Shown in pieces: positions 35,440-43,591 of a stretch of 64,000 bases of DNA. This DNA comes from Bradyrhizobium sp. WSM3983. Lineage in GTDB: Bacteria; Pseudomonadota; Alphaproteobacteria; Rhizobiales; Xanthobacteraceae. Each line of letters starts with the position of its first letter. Within the stretch, counting starts at the first letter, position 1. Where the stretch lies: positions 1 to 64,000 of the forward strand of contig NZ_AXAY01000008.1 in the NCBI RefSeq assembly GCF_000473045.1. Direction: 5' to 3'. The position numbers were made by a program, and so were the translations under genes. Under the pieces are notes generated by a model. The model was not told the DNA's origin. It ran no database searches and was given only the letters and a program-made list of their open reading frames with translations.

Positions 35440-37416
35440 CTACCCTGCCCCGATCTCCGCCACGATCGTGCCTGTCGTGACCTGCTCGCCCTCGGCGACG
35501 TCGATCGCCGAAACCACGCCGTCGATGCCGGCCTTGTGGACGTGCTCCATCTTCATCGCTTCCAGTGTCATCACCGGCTGGCCGGCGGTGACGCGGTCGC
35601 CCGGCTTGACCAGGACGGCGACGACGCGGCCGTTCATGGCAGCGCGGACCTTGCCGTCGCCGCCATTACTTGCTGCGGCCCTCGATGCGGCGAGCGTGAG
35701 ATCGGTGACCGCGAGCGGGCTGCCGCGGTGCTGGAGATAGAGCCTGTCGCCGTCGCGCAGGAATTTTGCGCGGTCCATCACGCCGTCGTGGCGGAAGCGG
35801 ATGACGTCGGGATCGAGCTGGTCGATCTCGAACTTGTCATGACGACCTTCGGTGGCGACGGTGTAGCTGCCATCGCGCTCGCGGGTGACTTCGAGCTCGA
35901 GCGTGTGGCCTGCGATCTCAATTTTCGCTGGTAGCGGGAACGTTGCGGACAGGCTCCGGCCACTCCGCCATGCCGGCGCGCGCGGATTTGTGACGTAGAG
36001 CAACAGGCCAACCAGCGCCGTATCAAATGCAGCGTCCCCGCGCGGCGCCAGCAGATCGTCGCGATGCGCGCCGATGAACGCCGTCGTCGCCTCGCCCCTG
36101 GCAAAGCCGGGATGGCGCAAACACGACATCAGGAACGCCTGATTGGTGGTCACGCCAAGCGCGGTGAGCTGCTCCAGGCCAATGATCAGCCGCCCCCTCG
36201 CCTCCTCCCGCGTCGCGCCGTGGCTGATCACCTTGGCGATCATGGAATCGTAGAACGGCGGAATCTCCGAGCCGGATTGCAGCGCGTGCTCGACGCGGAT
36301 ACCCTCCGGCACCTGCCAACGCGCCATGCGGCCGGATTGCGGCATGAAGTCACGCGCAGCATCTTCCGAGCAGAGCCGCACCTCGATGGCATGACCGGAG
36401 AACGTGATGTCCTGTTGCTTCACCGGCAATGCCTCGCCGCGCGCGACGCGCAGTTGCAGCTCGACCAGATCGAGCCCGGTGATTGCTTCGGTGACAGGAT
36501 GCTCGACCTGGAGACGCGTGTTCATCTCCATGAAGTAGAACTCGCCGCCGGCGTCGAGCAGAAATTCCAGCGTGCCGGCGCCCTCGTATCGCAACGCCTT
36601 CACGGCCGCGACCGCGACCTCGCCCATTTTCGCTCGCAGCTCCGGCGTCACCGCGGGCGATGGCGCCTCCTCGATCAGCTTCTGGTGCCGCCGCTGCACC
36701 GAGCAGTCGCGCTCACCGAGATGGATGGCGTTGCCATGGCTGTCACCGAACACCTGGATTTCGATGTGCCGGGGATTCTGAATGGCGCGCTCGAGAATGA
36801 CGGTGGGATCGCCGAACGCAGCTTTCGCCTCCGACCGCGCGCTGCGCAGGGCATCGGTGAAGGATGCGGCGTCGGTCACGAGCCGCATGCCGCGGCCGCC
36901 ACCACCGGCAACCGCCTTGATCATCACGGGGAAGCCGATCTTTTTGGCTTCCGCAAGCATGACCTCATCGCCCTGGTCAGTGCCCTGATAGCCAGGCACG
37001 CAGGGCACGCCAGCCTTCTTCATGATCTCCTTGGCGCCGGCTTTGTTGCCCATCGCCTCGATCGCCTGCGGCGACGGGCCGATAAAGACGAGACCGGCAT
37101 CCTTGCACGCCTGCGCGAACTCTTCGTTCTCGGCGAGGAAGCCGTAGCCGGGATGTACGGCGTCCGCGCCGCTCGCCTTGGCCGCCGCGATGATCGCGGG
37201 AATGTTGAGATAGGATTTTGCCGGCAAGGCTTCACCGATCCGCACCGCCTGATCGGCCTGTTGCACATGGAGCGCGTCGCGATCCGCATCCGAATAGACC
37301 GCGACGACGCCAAGGCCGAGCTTTCGTGCACTCCGCATCACGCGCAGCGCGATCTCGCCGCGATTGGCGACCAAAACCTTGAAGAACGGCCGGTGCTGCA
37401 CTGATCCGTTCCTCAT
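35440..37416 (-). CDS. Biotin-dependent acyl-CoA carboxylase, biotin carboxylase/BCCP subunit
   Basis: A 658-residue alpha subunit with the biotin carboxylase domain starting VLVANRGEIALRV, an ATP-grasp Gly-rich loop (VAGGGGRGMRLV) and EMNTRLQVEHPVTE. A linker follows, then a C-terminal biotinyl domain with biotin-accepting K622 in EAMKMEH. It loads CO2 on biotin for transfer by the beta subunit encoded just upstream. The ATG at 37416 overlaps the beta-subunit stop; a GTG at 37401 (reading MQHRPFFKV) has a better RBS and may be the true start. Substrate class: methylcrotonyl-, propionyl- or a related acyl-CoA. Confidence 0.9.
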   Translation of the reverse strand: MRNGSVQHRPFFKVLVANRGEIALRVMRSARKLGLGVVAVYSDADRDALHVQQADQAVRIGEALPAKSYLNIPAIIAAAKASGADAVHPGYGFLAENEEFAQACKDAGLVFIGPSPQAIEAMGNKAGAKEIMKKAGVPCVPGYQGTDQGDEVMLAEAKKIGFPVMIKAVAGGGGRGMRLVTDAASFTDALRSARSEAKAAFGDPTVILERAIQNPRHIEIQVFGDSHGNAIHLGERDCSVQRRHQKLIEEAPSPAVTPELRAKMGEVAVAAVKALRYEGAGTLEFLLDAGGEFYFMEMNTRLQVEHPVTEAITGLDLVELQLRVARGEALPVKQQDITFSGHAIEVRLCSEDAARDFMPQSGRMARWQVPEGIRVEHALQSGSEIPPFYDSMIAKVISHGATREEARGRLIIGLEQLTALGVTTNQAFLMSCLRHPGFARGEATTAFIGAHRDDLLAPRGDAAFDTALVGLLLYVTNPRAPAWRSGRSLSATFPLPAKIEIAGHTLELEVTRERDGSYTVATEGRHDKFEIDQLDPDVIRFRHDGVMDRAKFLRDGDRLYLQHRGSPLAVTDLTLAASRAAASNGGDGKVRAAMNGRVVAVLVKPGDRVTAGQPVMTLEAMKMEHVHKAGIDGVVSAIDVAEGEQVTTGTIVAEIGAG

Positions 37417-39029
37417 GGGCGGCCCACCGAGAATTGCATGCGCTGGGGCGTGCGCGCATCGCCCTCGCGGCAGATCGCGAGCACCTCGGAGAGCACCCCG
37501 CGGGTATCGCGCGGATCGATCACGCCGTCGTCGAGCACGCGCGCGCTGGTCGAGAACACGTCCATCTGGCCGTCGAACACGCCGATGATCTCAGCCTTCA
37601 TCGCATTCAGCTTGTCCTTCTCGATCGGCTTGCCGCGGCGCGCGGCGGCGGCTTCCGTCACGATCGCCATGGTCTCGGCGGCCTGCTCGCCGCCCATCAC
37701 GGCGGTCTTGGCATTCGGCCAGGAGAAGCAGAACCGCGGATGGAAGCCGCGGCCGCACATGCCGTAATTGCCGGCGCCGAACGAGGCGCCGCAATAGATG
37801 GTGATCTGCGGCACCGTCGCCGACGTCACCGCCTGAATCATCTTCGAGCCGTGCTTGATCATGCCGGCTTCTTCGTAGGCTCGGCCGACCATGTAGCCGG
37901 TGGTGTTGTTGAGGTAGAGGATCGGCGTGCGGGTCTGGCAGCAGGCCTGGATGAAATGCGTCGCCTTGTTGGCGCCGGCGGGATCGAGCGGACCGTTATT
38001 GGTGATGATGCCGATCGCCTGTCCCTCGATGCGGGCATGGCCGCACACGGTGGCCGGACCGTAGTTCGGCGCCATCTCGGTGAAATCGGAGTCGTCGAGA
38101 ATGCGCGCAATCACCTGCTTCATGTCGACCGGGCGTTTGTGGTCCATCGGCATGATGCCGAGCAGCTCGTCCTGGTCGTAGCGCGGTGGCTTGAATTGCG
38201 GAGCCGCCCTGCCCGGACGCTCCCATTCCAGCGCGGCCATGATCTCGCGCGCGATGCGCAGGGCATCGCGATCGTCCTCGGCGAGATAGTCGCCGAGGCC
38301 GGAGATTTGCGTATGCATCTCGGCGCCGCCGAGCTCTTCCTCGGTCGCGATCTCGCCGGTTGCGGCCTTCAGCAGCGGCGGCCCGGCAAGGAAGGCGCGG
38401 GTACGGCCGCGGACCATGACGATGTAATCAGACAGGCCGGTCTGGTAGGCACCGCCCGCAGTAGACGAGCCGTGCGTCACCGTGACGACCGGCAGCCCCG
38501 CCGCGGAGAGTCGCGCAAGATTGCGAAAAATGTTGCCGCCGCGGACAAAGTCCTCGACGCGATAACGCAGCAGATTGGCGCCGGCGCTCTCGACGAGCTG
38601 CACGTAGGGCAGCTTGTTCTCCAGCGCAAGCTCCTGCACCCGCAGCGTCTTGTCGAGGCCGTAGGGCTGCAGCGCACCGGCATCAATGCCGGAATCACTG
38701 GCGCTGACCATGCAACGAATGCCGGAGACGAAGCCGATGCCCGCGATGACGCCGCCACCGGGCACGCTCTTGTTCGCATCGGGCACGTCGAACATGTGGC
38801 CGGCGAGCGTCGACAGCTCGATGAAGGGCGCGCCGGGATCGAGCACCAGCGCGACGCGCTCGCGCGGCAGCAGTTGGCCGCGCTTGTGGAAGCGATCCTT
38901 TGCCGCGGCGGATGCCGCACGCGTGCGTTCTTCCAGGGCGCGCATGCGGTCAATCAGCGCGAGCATGCCGTCGCGGTTGGCGTGGTAGGCCGCGCTGCCG
39001 GGGGAGATGGTGTTTTCGAGAATGGACAC
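37413..39029 (-). CDS. Acyl-CoA carboxylase carboxyltransferase subunit (MccB-like)
   Basis: A 538-residue carboxyltransferase of the two-domain crotonase-like fold. Features include ERVALVLDPGAPFIELS near the start, THGSSTAGGAYQTGLSDYI and FSWPNAKTAVMGGEQAA. These resemble methylcrotonyl-CoA carboxylase beta more than propionyl-CoA carboxylase beta, but the real substrate may differ because the rest of the leucine pathway (isovaleryl-CoA dehydrogenase, hydratase, lyase) is not adjacent. A GTG start at 39029 has GGAG six bases upstream. It precedes the biotin subunit with a four-base overlap. Confidence 0.88.
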   Translation of the reverse strand: MSILENTISPGSAAYHANRDGMLALIDRMRALEERTRAASAAAKDRFHKRGQLLPRERVALVLDPGAPFIELSTLAGHMFDVPDANKSVPGGGVIAGIGFVSGIRCMVSASDSGIDAGALQPYGLDKTLRVQELALENKLPYVQLVESAGANLLRYRVEDFVRGGNIFRNLARLSAAGLPVVTVTHGSSTAGGAYQTGLSDYIVMVRGRTRAFLAGPPLLKAATGEIATEEELGGAEMHTQISGLGDYLAEDDRDALRIAREIMAALEWERPGRAAPQFKPPRYDQDELLGIMPMDHKRPVDMKQVIARILDDSDFTEMAPNYGPATVCGHARIEGQAIGIITNNGPLDPAGANKATHFIQACCQTRTPILYLNNTTGYMVGRAYEEAGMIKHGSKMIQAVTSATVPQITIYCGASFGAGNYGMCGRGFHPRFCFSWPNAKTAVMGGEQAAETMAIVTEAAAARRGKPIEKDKLNAMKAEIIGVFDGQMDVFSTSARVLDDGVIDPRDTRGVLSEVLAICREGDARTPQRMQFSVGRP

Positions 39030-39039
39030 AGTTTACTCC

Positions 39040-39138
39040 GTCATTCCGGGGCGATGCGTAGCATCGAACCCGGAATCTCGAGGTTCCCAGGTGCGCAAGC
39101 GCGCACCATAGTTCACGCTTCGCGTGACCCGGAACGAC
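39040..39138. repeat. Family B inverted repeat, copy 1
   Basis: Outer ends GTCATTCCGGGG and CCGGAACGAC pair, and inner palindromes GCGATGCGTAGCATCG and GTGCGCAAGCGCGCAC sit between. The same layout occurs at 42081-42183. It lies between the carboxyltransferase gene and the BKACE gene, inside what would otherwise be one operon. Confidence 0.75.
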
Positions 39139-39140
39139 GT

Positions 39141-40007
39141 TCAGCGATTCGTCCCAAAGATCTTCCGCGCTTCGGCGGGGCTGGCGATCTCGCGGCCGGC
39201 ACGGCGGGCGCAGGCGGCGATGGCCTCGATCAGCTGGCCATTCGACGTGACCTTCTTGCCATCGGCGAGATAAAAGGCGTCCTCCAGCCCGGTGCGCAGA
39301 TGACCGCCGAGCTCGGCGCAGCGCTGATGCAGCGGCCAGATATCTTCGCGGCCGATGGCGGTGACCTGAAAATGCGCTTCGGGGCGCTTCAGCTTGATCA
39401 GGATCGGCAGAAGCTCGGGATCCGAAGGCATGCCGGAGGCGACGCCCATGACGAAATTGTACTCGAGCGGGCCCTTGTACATGCCGACCTGATGGTACAT
39501 GCCGACGCAGCGGACGATGCCGACATCGAAACATTCGAACTCAGGGATGGTGCCGACCGAATTCATGGCGTCAAGATAGTCCTTCACCTTCTCGACCGCG
39601 TTGTCGAACATCATCGGCGGCCAGGCCCAGGTATTGTCGGCCTTCACCTTCAGATAATTCAGCGAGCCGGCGTTGCAGGCGGCGATCTCCGGTTTGGTCT
39701 CGCGGATGCAATCCAGCGCGCCGCTGTAGTTCGGCCCTGAGACGCCCGAGGTGTGGTTGATGATGACGCCCGGGCAGGTTTCGCGGATCGCCTGCTGGAT
39801 CTCCTTGCTGACACTGACGTCCCAGGACGGCAGATGCCCCTTGTTCGGCGCCTGCTGGCGCAGATGGATATGCATGACGGAGGCGCCGGCATCGAACGCA
39901 GCCTTGGCCTCGCGCGCCATTTGCTCGGGCGTGACCGGCACGTTGTGCTGCTTCGGGTCGGTGAGCACGCCGTTCAGGGCGCAGGTGATGACGGCCTTGT
40001 CGCTCAT
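39141..40007 (-). CDS. BKACE-family beta-keto acid cleavage enzyme
   Basis: A 288-residue TIM-barrel protein of the family once called DUF849. Members such as 3-keto-5-aminohexanoate cleavage enzyme condense a beta-keto acid with acetyl-CoA and split it into acetoacetate and a CoA ester, using a zinc ion. The zinc motif HIHLR (His-x-His) is near residue 47, with NHTSGVSGP and ETKPEIAACNAGSLN further on. The ATG at 40007 (MSDKAVITC) is chosen over a GTG at 40025. Its linkage with an acyl-CoA carboxylase and an AraC regulator points to a catabolic route producing acetoacetate. Confidence 0.85.
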   Translation of the reverse strand: MSDKAVITCALNGVLTDPKQHNVPVTPEQMAREAKAAFDAGASVMHIHLRQQAPNKGHLPSWDVSVSKEIQQAIRETCPGVIINHTSGVSGPNYSGALDCIRETKPEIAACNAGSLNYLKVKADNTWAWPPMMFDNAVEKVKDYLDAMNSVGTIPEFECFDVGIVRCVGMYHQVGMYKGPLEYNFVMGVASGMPSDPELLPILIKLKRPEAHFQVTAIGREDIWPLHQRCAELGGHLRTGLEDAFYLADGKKVTSNGQLIEAIAACARRAGREIASPAEARKIFGTNR

Positions 40008-40103
40008 ACCACTTGTGTCTCGCACGTTGAGAATTCAACGCCTGCGATCATGTGATGCGCGACATGCGGCTTCTTGCGCGGAGAAGCTGGAAAACGAGAT
40101 GCC

Positions 40104-40195
40104 GTAGTGTGGGTTAGCCGAAGGCGTAACGCACCAACGTCTTTTGCCGCGGATGCAGAAGTGGTGGATTGCGCCTTCGGCCAATCCACCCTACG
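40104..40195. repeat. Family C inverted repeat, copy 2
   Basis: CGTAGTGTGGGTTAGCCGAA at the left and TTCGGCCAATCCACCCTACG at the right form an imperfect inverted pair. The unit resembles the element at 35334 but with GCCGAAGGCGT in place of GCGAAGCGT. It lies between the AraC gene and the BKACE gene. Confidence 0.7.
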
Positions 40196-40204
40196 AGAGC
40201 GGCG

Positions 40205-41005
40205 CTAGCTCGCTTCCGCCAGCCTCACCGTCTCGGTGCTGCGATAGATCGCCAGATCCCGCGAGCCGACGAAGATCGCGCGCGGCTTCAAGCCGTAGAA
40301 GCGGCGGATCGAATGGCTGAAATGGGTGCTATCGGGATAGCCGATATCCTGCGCGAGATGGGCGAGGTTGAGGTCCTGGTTGGCGAAGTGCAGCAGATGC
40401 CGTGCGCGCTTCCAGGCCCGGAAGGAGCGGAACGAGATGCCGGTCTCCTCCTTGAACAGATGCAGGAAGCGCGAGGCCGAAAGACCTGCTTCCGCTGCGC
40501 AGGTATCGGCGGTCACCGGCTCGCCGGAGAAGCGCTCGATGCGGGCGACCGCGCGCGTGACGCGCCGATCGAGCACGCGGCGCGGCAGAGCCTCGCCAAA
40601 ACACATCTCGTCGAATTCGGCGGTGTTGATGTCGCCGTATCGGCGCTGGCGCAGCATCGTATAAGCCGCGAGGATTTTGCGGGCATAGACGGCCCGATCA
40701 GGACCCATCAGCCGCTGGGCTAAAGCTTCGATCGCGCCATCCGGCATGCTTTCCGGCTCGAGTGTCACGCTGATTGCAGTGCGGTAGTCACTGGCAATGG
40801 AATGCCGCTGGTTCGGCAGAGTGACGAACAGCTCTCCGGTGGTTTGAGCGTCGTCAATGGTCAGATGCATATTGCCTTTGACCGCAACATAGACGTGGCA
40901 GCAGCCGGGGGTCCGTTTGCGAGGGCGCCCGAGCAAGCCCGCATAAAATACCCGCTCCGGCGTGATCAGCATCAGATGGTCGGATTCGCGACCCTTGTCT
41001 TCCAT
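40205..41005 (-). CDS. AraC-family transcriptional regulator
   Basis: A 266-residue regulator with an N-terminal cupin-like sensing region (HVYVAVKGNMHLTIDD) and a C-terminal double helix-turn-helix of about 100 residues: CAAEAGLSASRFLHLFKEETG, then LAHLAQDIGYPDSTHFSHSIRRFYG. ATG at 41005 is supported by GAGGAGG seven bases upstream; a longer frame to 41107 is less likely. It is transcribed in the same direction as the BKACE and carboxylase genes and is the obvious candidate regulator. The inducer is unknown. Confidence 0.87.
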   Translation of the reverse strand: MEDKGRESDHLMLITPERVFYAGLLGRPRKRTPGCCHVYVAVKGNMHLTIDDAQTTGELFVTLPNQRHSIASDYRTAISVTLEPESMPDGAIEALAQRLMGPDRAVYARKILAAYTMLRQRRYGDINTAEFDEMCFGEALPRRVLDRRVTRAVARIERFSGEPVTADTCAAEAGLSASRFLHLFKEETGISFRSFRAWKRARHLLHFANQDLNLAHLAQDIGYPDSTHFSHSIRRFYGLKPRAIFVGSRDLAIYRSTETVRLAEAS

Positions 41006-41160
41006 TGGGTATCCTCCTCGCGCGGCTCTTTGGCCGCTGCGGACGGAGGTCACCTTAGCGGAAATTTGGGCGCTGTCACGACGGGATAGCGCTGTCATGG
41101 AGCGCAAAAGATTATCATTCCGGGACGGTCAGGAACCGCGCACGGAACTATGGCAACTAC

Positions 41161-41293
41161 GTCGTCCTGGACAAGCGAAGCGCAGATCCAGGACCCATTA
41201 CCCCAGGAAGCAGTTGCGGCAGGAAGCTCATAACCGCCAATCTTCGCCAAACTACTCCCTGGGGTAATGGGTCCTGGCATTCGCCAGGACGAC
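41161..41293. repeat. Family A inverted repeat, copy 7 (133 bp, long-arm subtype)
   Basis: Left arm GTCGTCCTGGACAAGCGAAG, with the same insertion as the copy at 21695; right arm ATTCGCCAGGACGAC. It separates the AraC gene from the GST gene and ends two bases before the GST stop codon. Confidence 0.85.
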
Positions 41294-41295
41294 AA

Positions 41296-41952
41296 TCAGG
41301 CCCGAACGCGCGGCGCAACATTTTGCTCGGCGCCGGCCTTCTGCTCCGCAGCAACCGCGCGCTTGAAACCGTCGCGCTGCTGCAGGCGCGCCCAATAGGC
41401 TGCGACATTCGGCCCGAAATCCTTGGCGAGACCGATATTGCACGCCAACCGCAGCGCGTAACCAATGACAATGTCAGCGGCGGTGAATCGGCCGGCGCAC
41501 AAGGTTTCAGCATTTGCGGTCGCGGTCTCGACGGCGCGCAGCCGCCCCAGGAACCACTTTGCATAGTCGGTGGCGACCTGCGGATTGCGGCGCTCCTCCG
41601 GCTCGAGCTGGGTATAGCGAAGCACCAGCGTTTGCGGGAAGGTTAACGTGGCGTCGCTGAAATACATCCAGTTCAGGAAGGCGCCATAGGCGGGATCCTC
41701 GGGGCCGACCATCAGCGGCGTCGGACCGTGTCTGACACCGAGATAGTGGCAGATGCCGGAGGACTCCGTCATCTTGCTCTCGCCGTCGACCATGAAGGGA
41801 ATCGTGCCCAACGGATTGAGTGCGAGATATTCCTTGGCGAAGACCCGCGGCGGGAACGGCAGCATCTTCAATTCATAGGGGAGCCCCATCTCCTCCAGCA
41901 TCCAGAGCGGACGGAACGAGCGCGCGGCGTCGCAGTGATAGAGCGTGATCAT
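41296..41952 (-). CDS. Glutathione S-transferase family protein
   Basis: A 218-residue protein with an N-terminal thioredoxin-like domain (ITLYHCDAARSFRPLWMLEE, then NPLGTIPFMVDGESKMTES with the conserved cis-Pro and the Glu-Ser that bind glutathione) and an all-helical C-terminal domain with FTAADIVIGYAL. It probably acts in cytosolic glutathione-dependent conjugation or reduction. It is not clearly in an operon: repeats lie on both sides. Confidence 0.88.
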   Translation of the reverse strand: MITLYHCDAARSFRPLWMLEEMGLPYELKMLPFPPRVFAKEYLALNPLGTIPFMVDGESKMTESSGICHYLGVRHGPTPLMVGPEDPAYGAFLNWMYFSDATLTFPQTLVLRYTQLEPEERRNPQVATDYAKWFLGRLRAVETATANAETLCAGRFTAADIVIGYALRLACNIGLAKDFGPNVAAYWARLQQRDGFKRAVAAEQKAGAEQNVAPRVRA

Positions 41953-41965
41953 CAGGGCTTCCCTT

Positions 41966-42009
41966 TAGAGCATGATCGGAAAAGTGTGCAGCGATTTTTC
42001 GAAAAGATT
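41966..42009. repeat. Family E half-element
   Basis: TAGAGCATGATCGGAAAAGT followed by TTTTTCGAAAAGAT. This is the left half of the element at 31399 without the matching right arm; it immediately follows the GST start side and precedes the family B repeat. Confidence 0.55.
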
Positions 42010-42080
42010 CTGCAAGCTCCGACGGATTTCGTCGTGGCCGGCGGTGAACAGCATCGTCTCTTTCGATCGCCAATCATCTT

Positions 42081-42183
42081 GTCATTCCGGAGCATCGCGA
42101 AGCGATGAGCCCGGAATCTATTTCTCGGCGATATGTGAGGCCCGATGGATTCCGGGTTCGCGCTTGGCGCGCCCCGGAATGAC
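42081..42183. repeat. Family B inverted repeat, copy 2
   Basis: Ends GTCATTCCGG and CCGGAATGAC are perfect complements. Internal palindromes GCATCGCGAAGCGATG and GCGCTTGGCGCGCC repeat the plan of the copy at 39040 with different stem sequence. It ends seven bases before the acyl-CoA dehydrogenase stop. Confidence 0.8.
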
Positions 42184-42189
42184 GGCGTA

Positions 42190-43326
42190 TCACAACCCCA
42201 TCTGCCTTGACGCCAGATCCTTCATGATCTCCTCGGTGCCGCCGCCGATGGCGTTGACCTTGACCTCGCGGTAGATGCGCTCGGCCTTGATGCCGCGCAT
42301 GAAGCCGGCGCCGCCGAAAATCTGCACGGCTTCCGAGGCGCAGAACGCCATGGTCTGCGTCGCCTGGTTCTTCATCATGCAGATTCCGGCGACCGGGCTC
42401 TCGCCCTGCTCCAAACGCCAGGCCAGCATCTCCAGCATCGCTTGCGAGGCTGCGACCTTCTGGGCCATGTCGACGATCTTGTGGCGGATCACCTGGTGCT
42501 GGGCGAGCGGCTTGCCGAAGGTGTTTCGTTCCTTGGCGTAGGCGACCGCCTCGTCGAGACAGACTCGCGCGAAAGCGGTGCAGCCGGCCGCCATGCCCAT
42601 GCGTTCGCTGTTGAAATTCTGCATGATGATCTTGAAGCCTTGGCCTTCCTCGCCGATCAGATTTTCGGCCGGCACGCGGCAATCATCGAAATGCAAGGTC
42701 GCGGTGTCGGAGGCCCACCAGCCCATCTTCTTCAACTTGGTGCGCGACAAGCCGGGCGTATCGCGCTCGATCAGGAGCAGGCTGACGCCACCGGCGCCCT
42801 CGCCGCCAGTACGCACCGCAACGGTCAAATAATCGGCGCGGACGCCCGAGGTGATGAAGGTCTTTTCGCCGCTCACGACGAAGTGATTGCCGTCGCGCCG
42901 GGCCCTGGTGCGCAGGTTTGCGACATCAGAGCCGCCGCCCGGCTCGGTGATCGCGAGCGCGGAGATCTTATCGCCGGAGAGCACCTCCGGCAGTACGCGC
43001 GCCTTGACCTCCGGCCGTGCTGCGCGTGCGATCGGCGGCGAGCCGATGGTGTGGCTCATCAGGCTGGCGCTGACGCCGCCGGCGCCGGCCCGCGCCAGCT
43101 CCTGGCTCGCCACGATCTTCATGAACTGGTCGGCGGCGATCCCGCCATATTCCTCGGGGAATCCGAGCCCCAACAGGCCGATCTCGGCCGCCTTGCGATA
43201 GAGTTCACGGGGAAATTCGCCAGCTTCGTCCCATTCATGGGCGAACGGCGCGATCTCCTTGTCGACGAAGCGGCGCATCACGTCGCGGAAAGCGTCGTGC
43301 TCGGCGGTATAGAACGGGCTCTTCAT
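42190..43326 (-). CDS. Acyl-CoA dehydrogenase
   Basis: A 378-residue flavoenzyme that introduces a 2,3-double bond into an acyl-CoA. Motifs: ALAITEPGGGSDVANLRTRA (FAD/substrate), GEKTFITSGVRADY, and the C-terminal QIFGGAGFMRGIKAERIYRE with the adenine-binding region. The conserved stretch starts at MKSPFYTAEHDAFRDVMRRF, so I use the ATG at 43326; the open frame upstream to 43569 crosses the divergent promoter. The gene is divergent from an acyl-CoA ligase, and the two are probably steps of the same route. Confidence 0.9.
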   Translation of the reverse strand: MKSPFYTAEHDAFRDVMRRFVDKEIAPFAHEWDEAGEFPRELYRKAAEIGLLGLGFPEEYGGIAADQFMKIVASQELARAGAGGVSASLMSHTIGSPPIARAARPEVKARVLPEVLSGDKISALAITEPGGGSDVANLRTRARRDGNHFVVSGEKTFITSGVRADYLTVAVRTGGEGAGGVSLLLIERDTPGLSRTKLKKMGWWASDTATLHFDDCRVPAENLIGEEGQGFKIIMQNFNSERMGMAAGCTAFARVCLDEAVAYAKERNTFGKPLAQHQVIRHKIVDMAQKVAASQAMLEMLAWRLEQGESPVAGICMMKNQATQTMAFCASEAVQIFGGAGFMRGIKAERIYREVKVNAIGGGTEEIMKDLASRQMGL

Positions 43327-43526
43327 TGCATTCGCGCCTTCGACAACTCCTGTCATTCCACCATGGCCGGAACATCGGCGTCTCACTTGCGCGGAGTGGC
43401 TGGCTTGGAGGAGCCGCTTGGAGCAGCCGTGATCTAGCAACTCAACGCAAGACGGTTTTCCCCCCTCGCAGGCCAACTCCAAAACAAAAAAGACTGCTGC
43501 ACAAAACTCCGGCTGGCCTCCCAGGG

Positions 43527-43541
43527 CCATGCCGGGCATGG
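43527..43541. promoter_or_regulatory. Perfect 15-bp palindrome between divergent fatty-acid-type genes
   Basis: CCATGCCGGGCATGG has perfect 7-base arms around one G. It lies 51 bases before the ligase start and about 200 before the dehydrogenase start, suitable for control of the ligase promoter by a dimeric repressor. Function is inferred from position only. Confidence 0.35.
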
Positions 43542-43591
43542 TGCACAGCAATAAAGAGGCAGGCGGCACAAGACCGCTGAGGGAGGGATTG

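Noticed and set aside
37434..39740. A 768-codon open frame on the plus strand opposite the carboxyltransferase and BKACE genes.
   Set aside because: Its predicted product is His/Arg/Asp-rich without any domain, exactly what the complement of a GC3-biased gene gives; the minus-strand genes have full family motifs.
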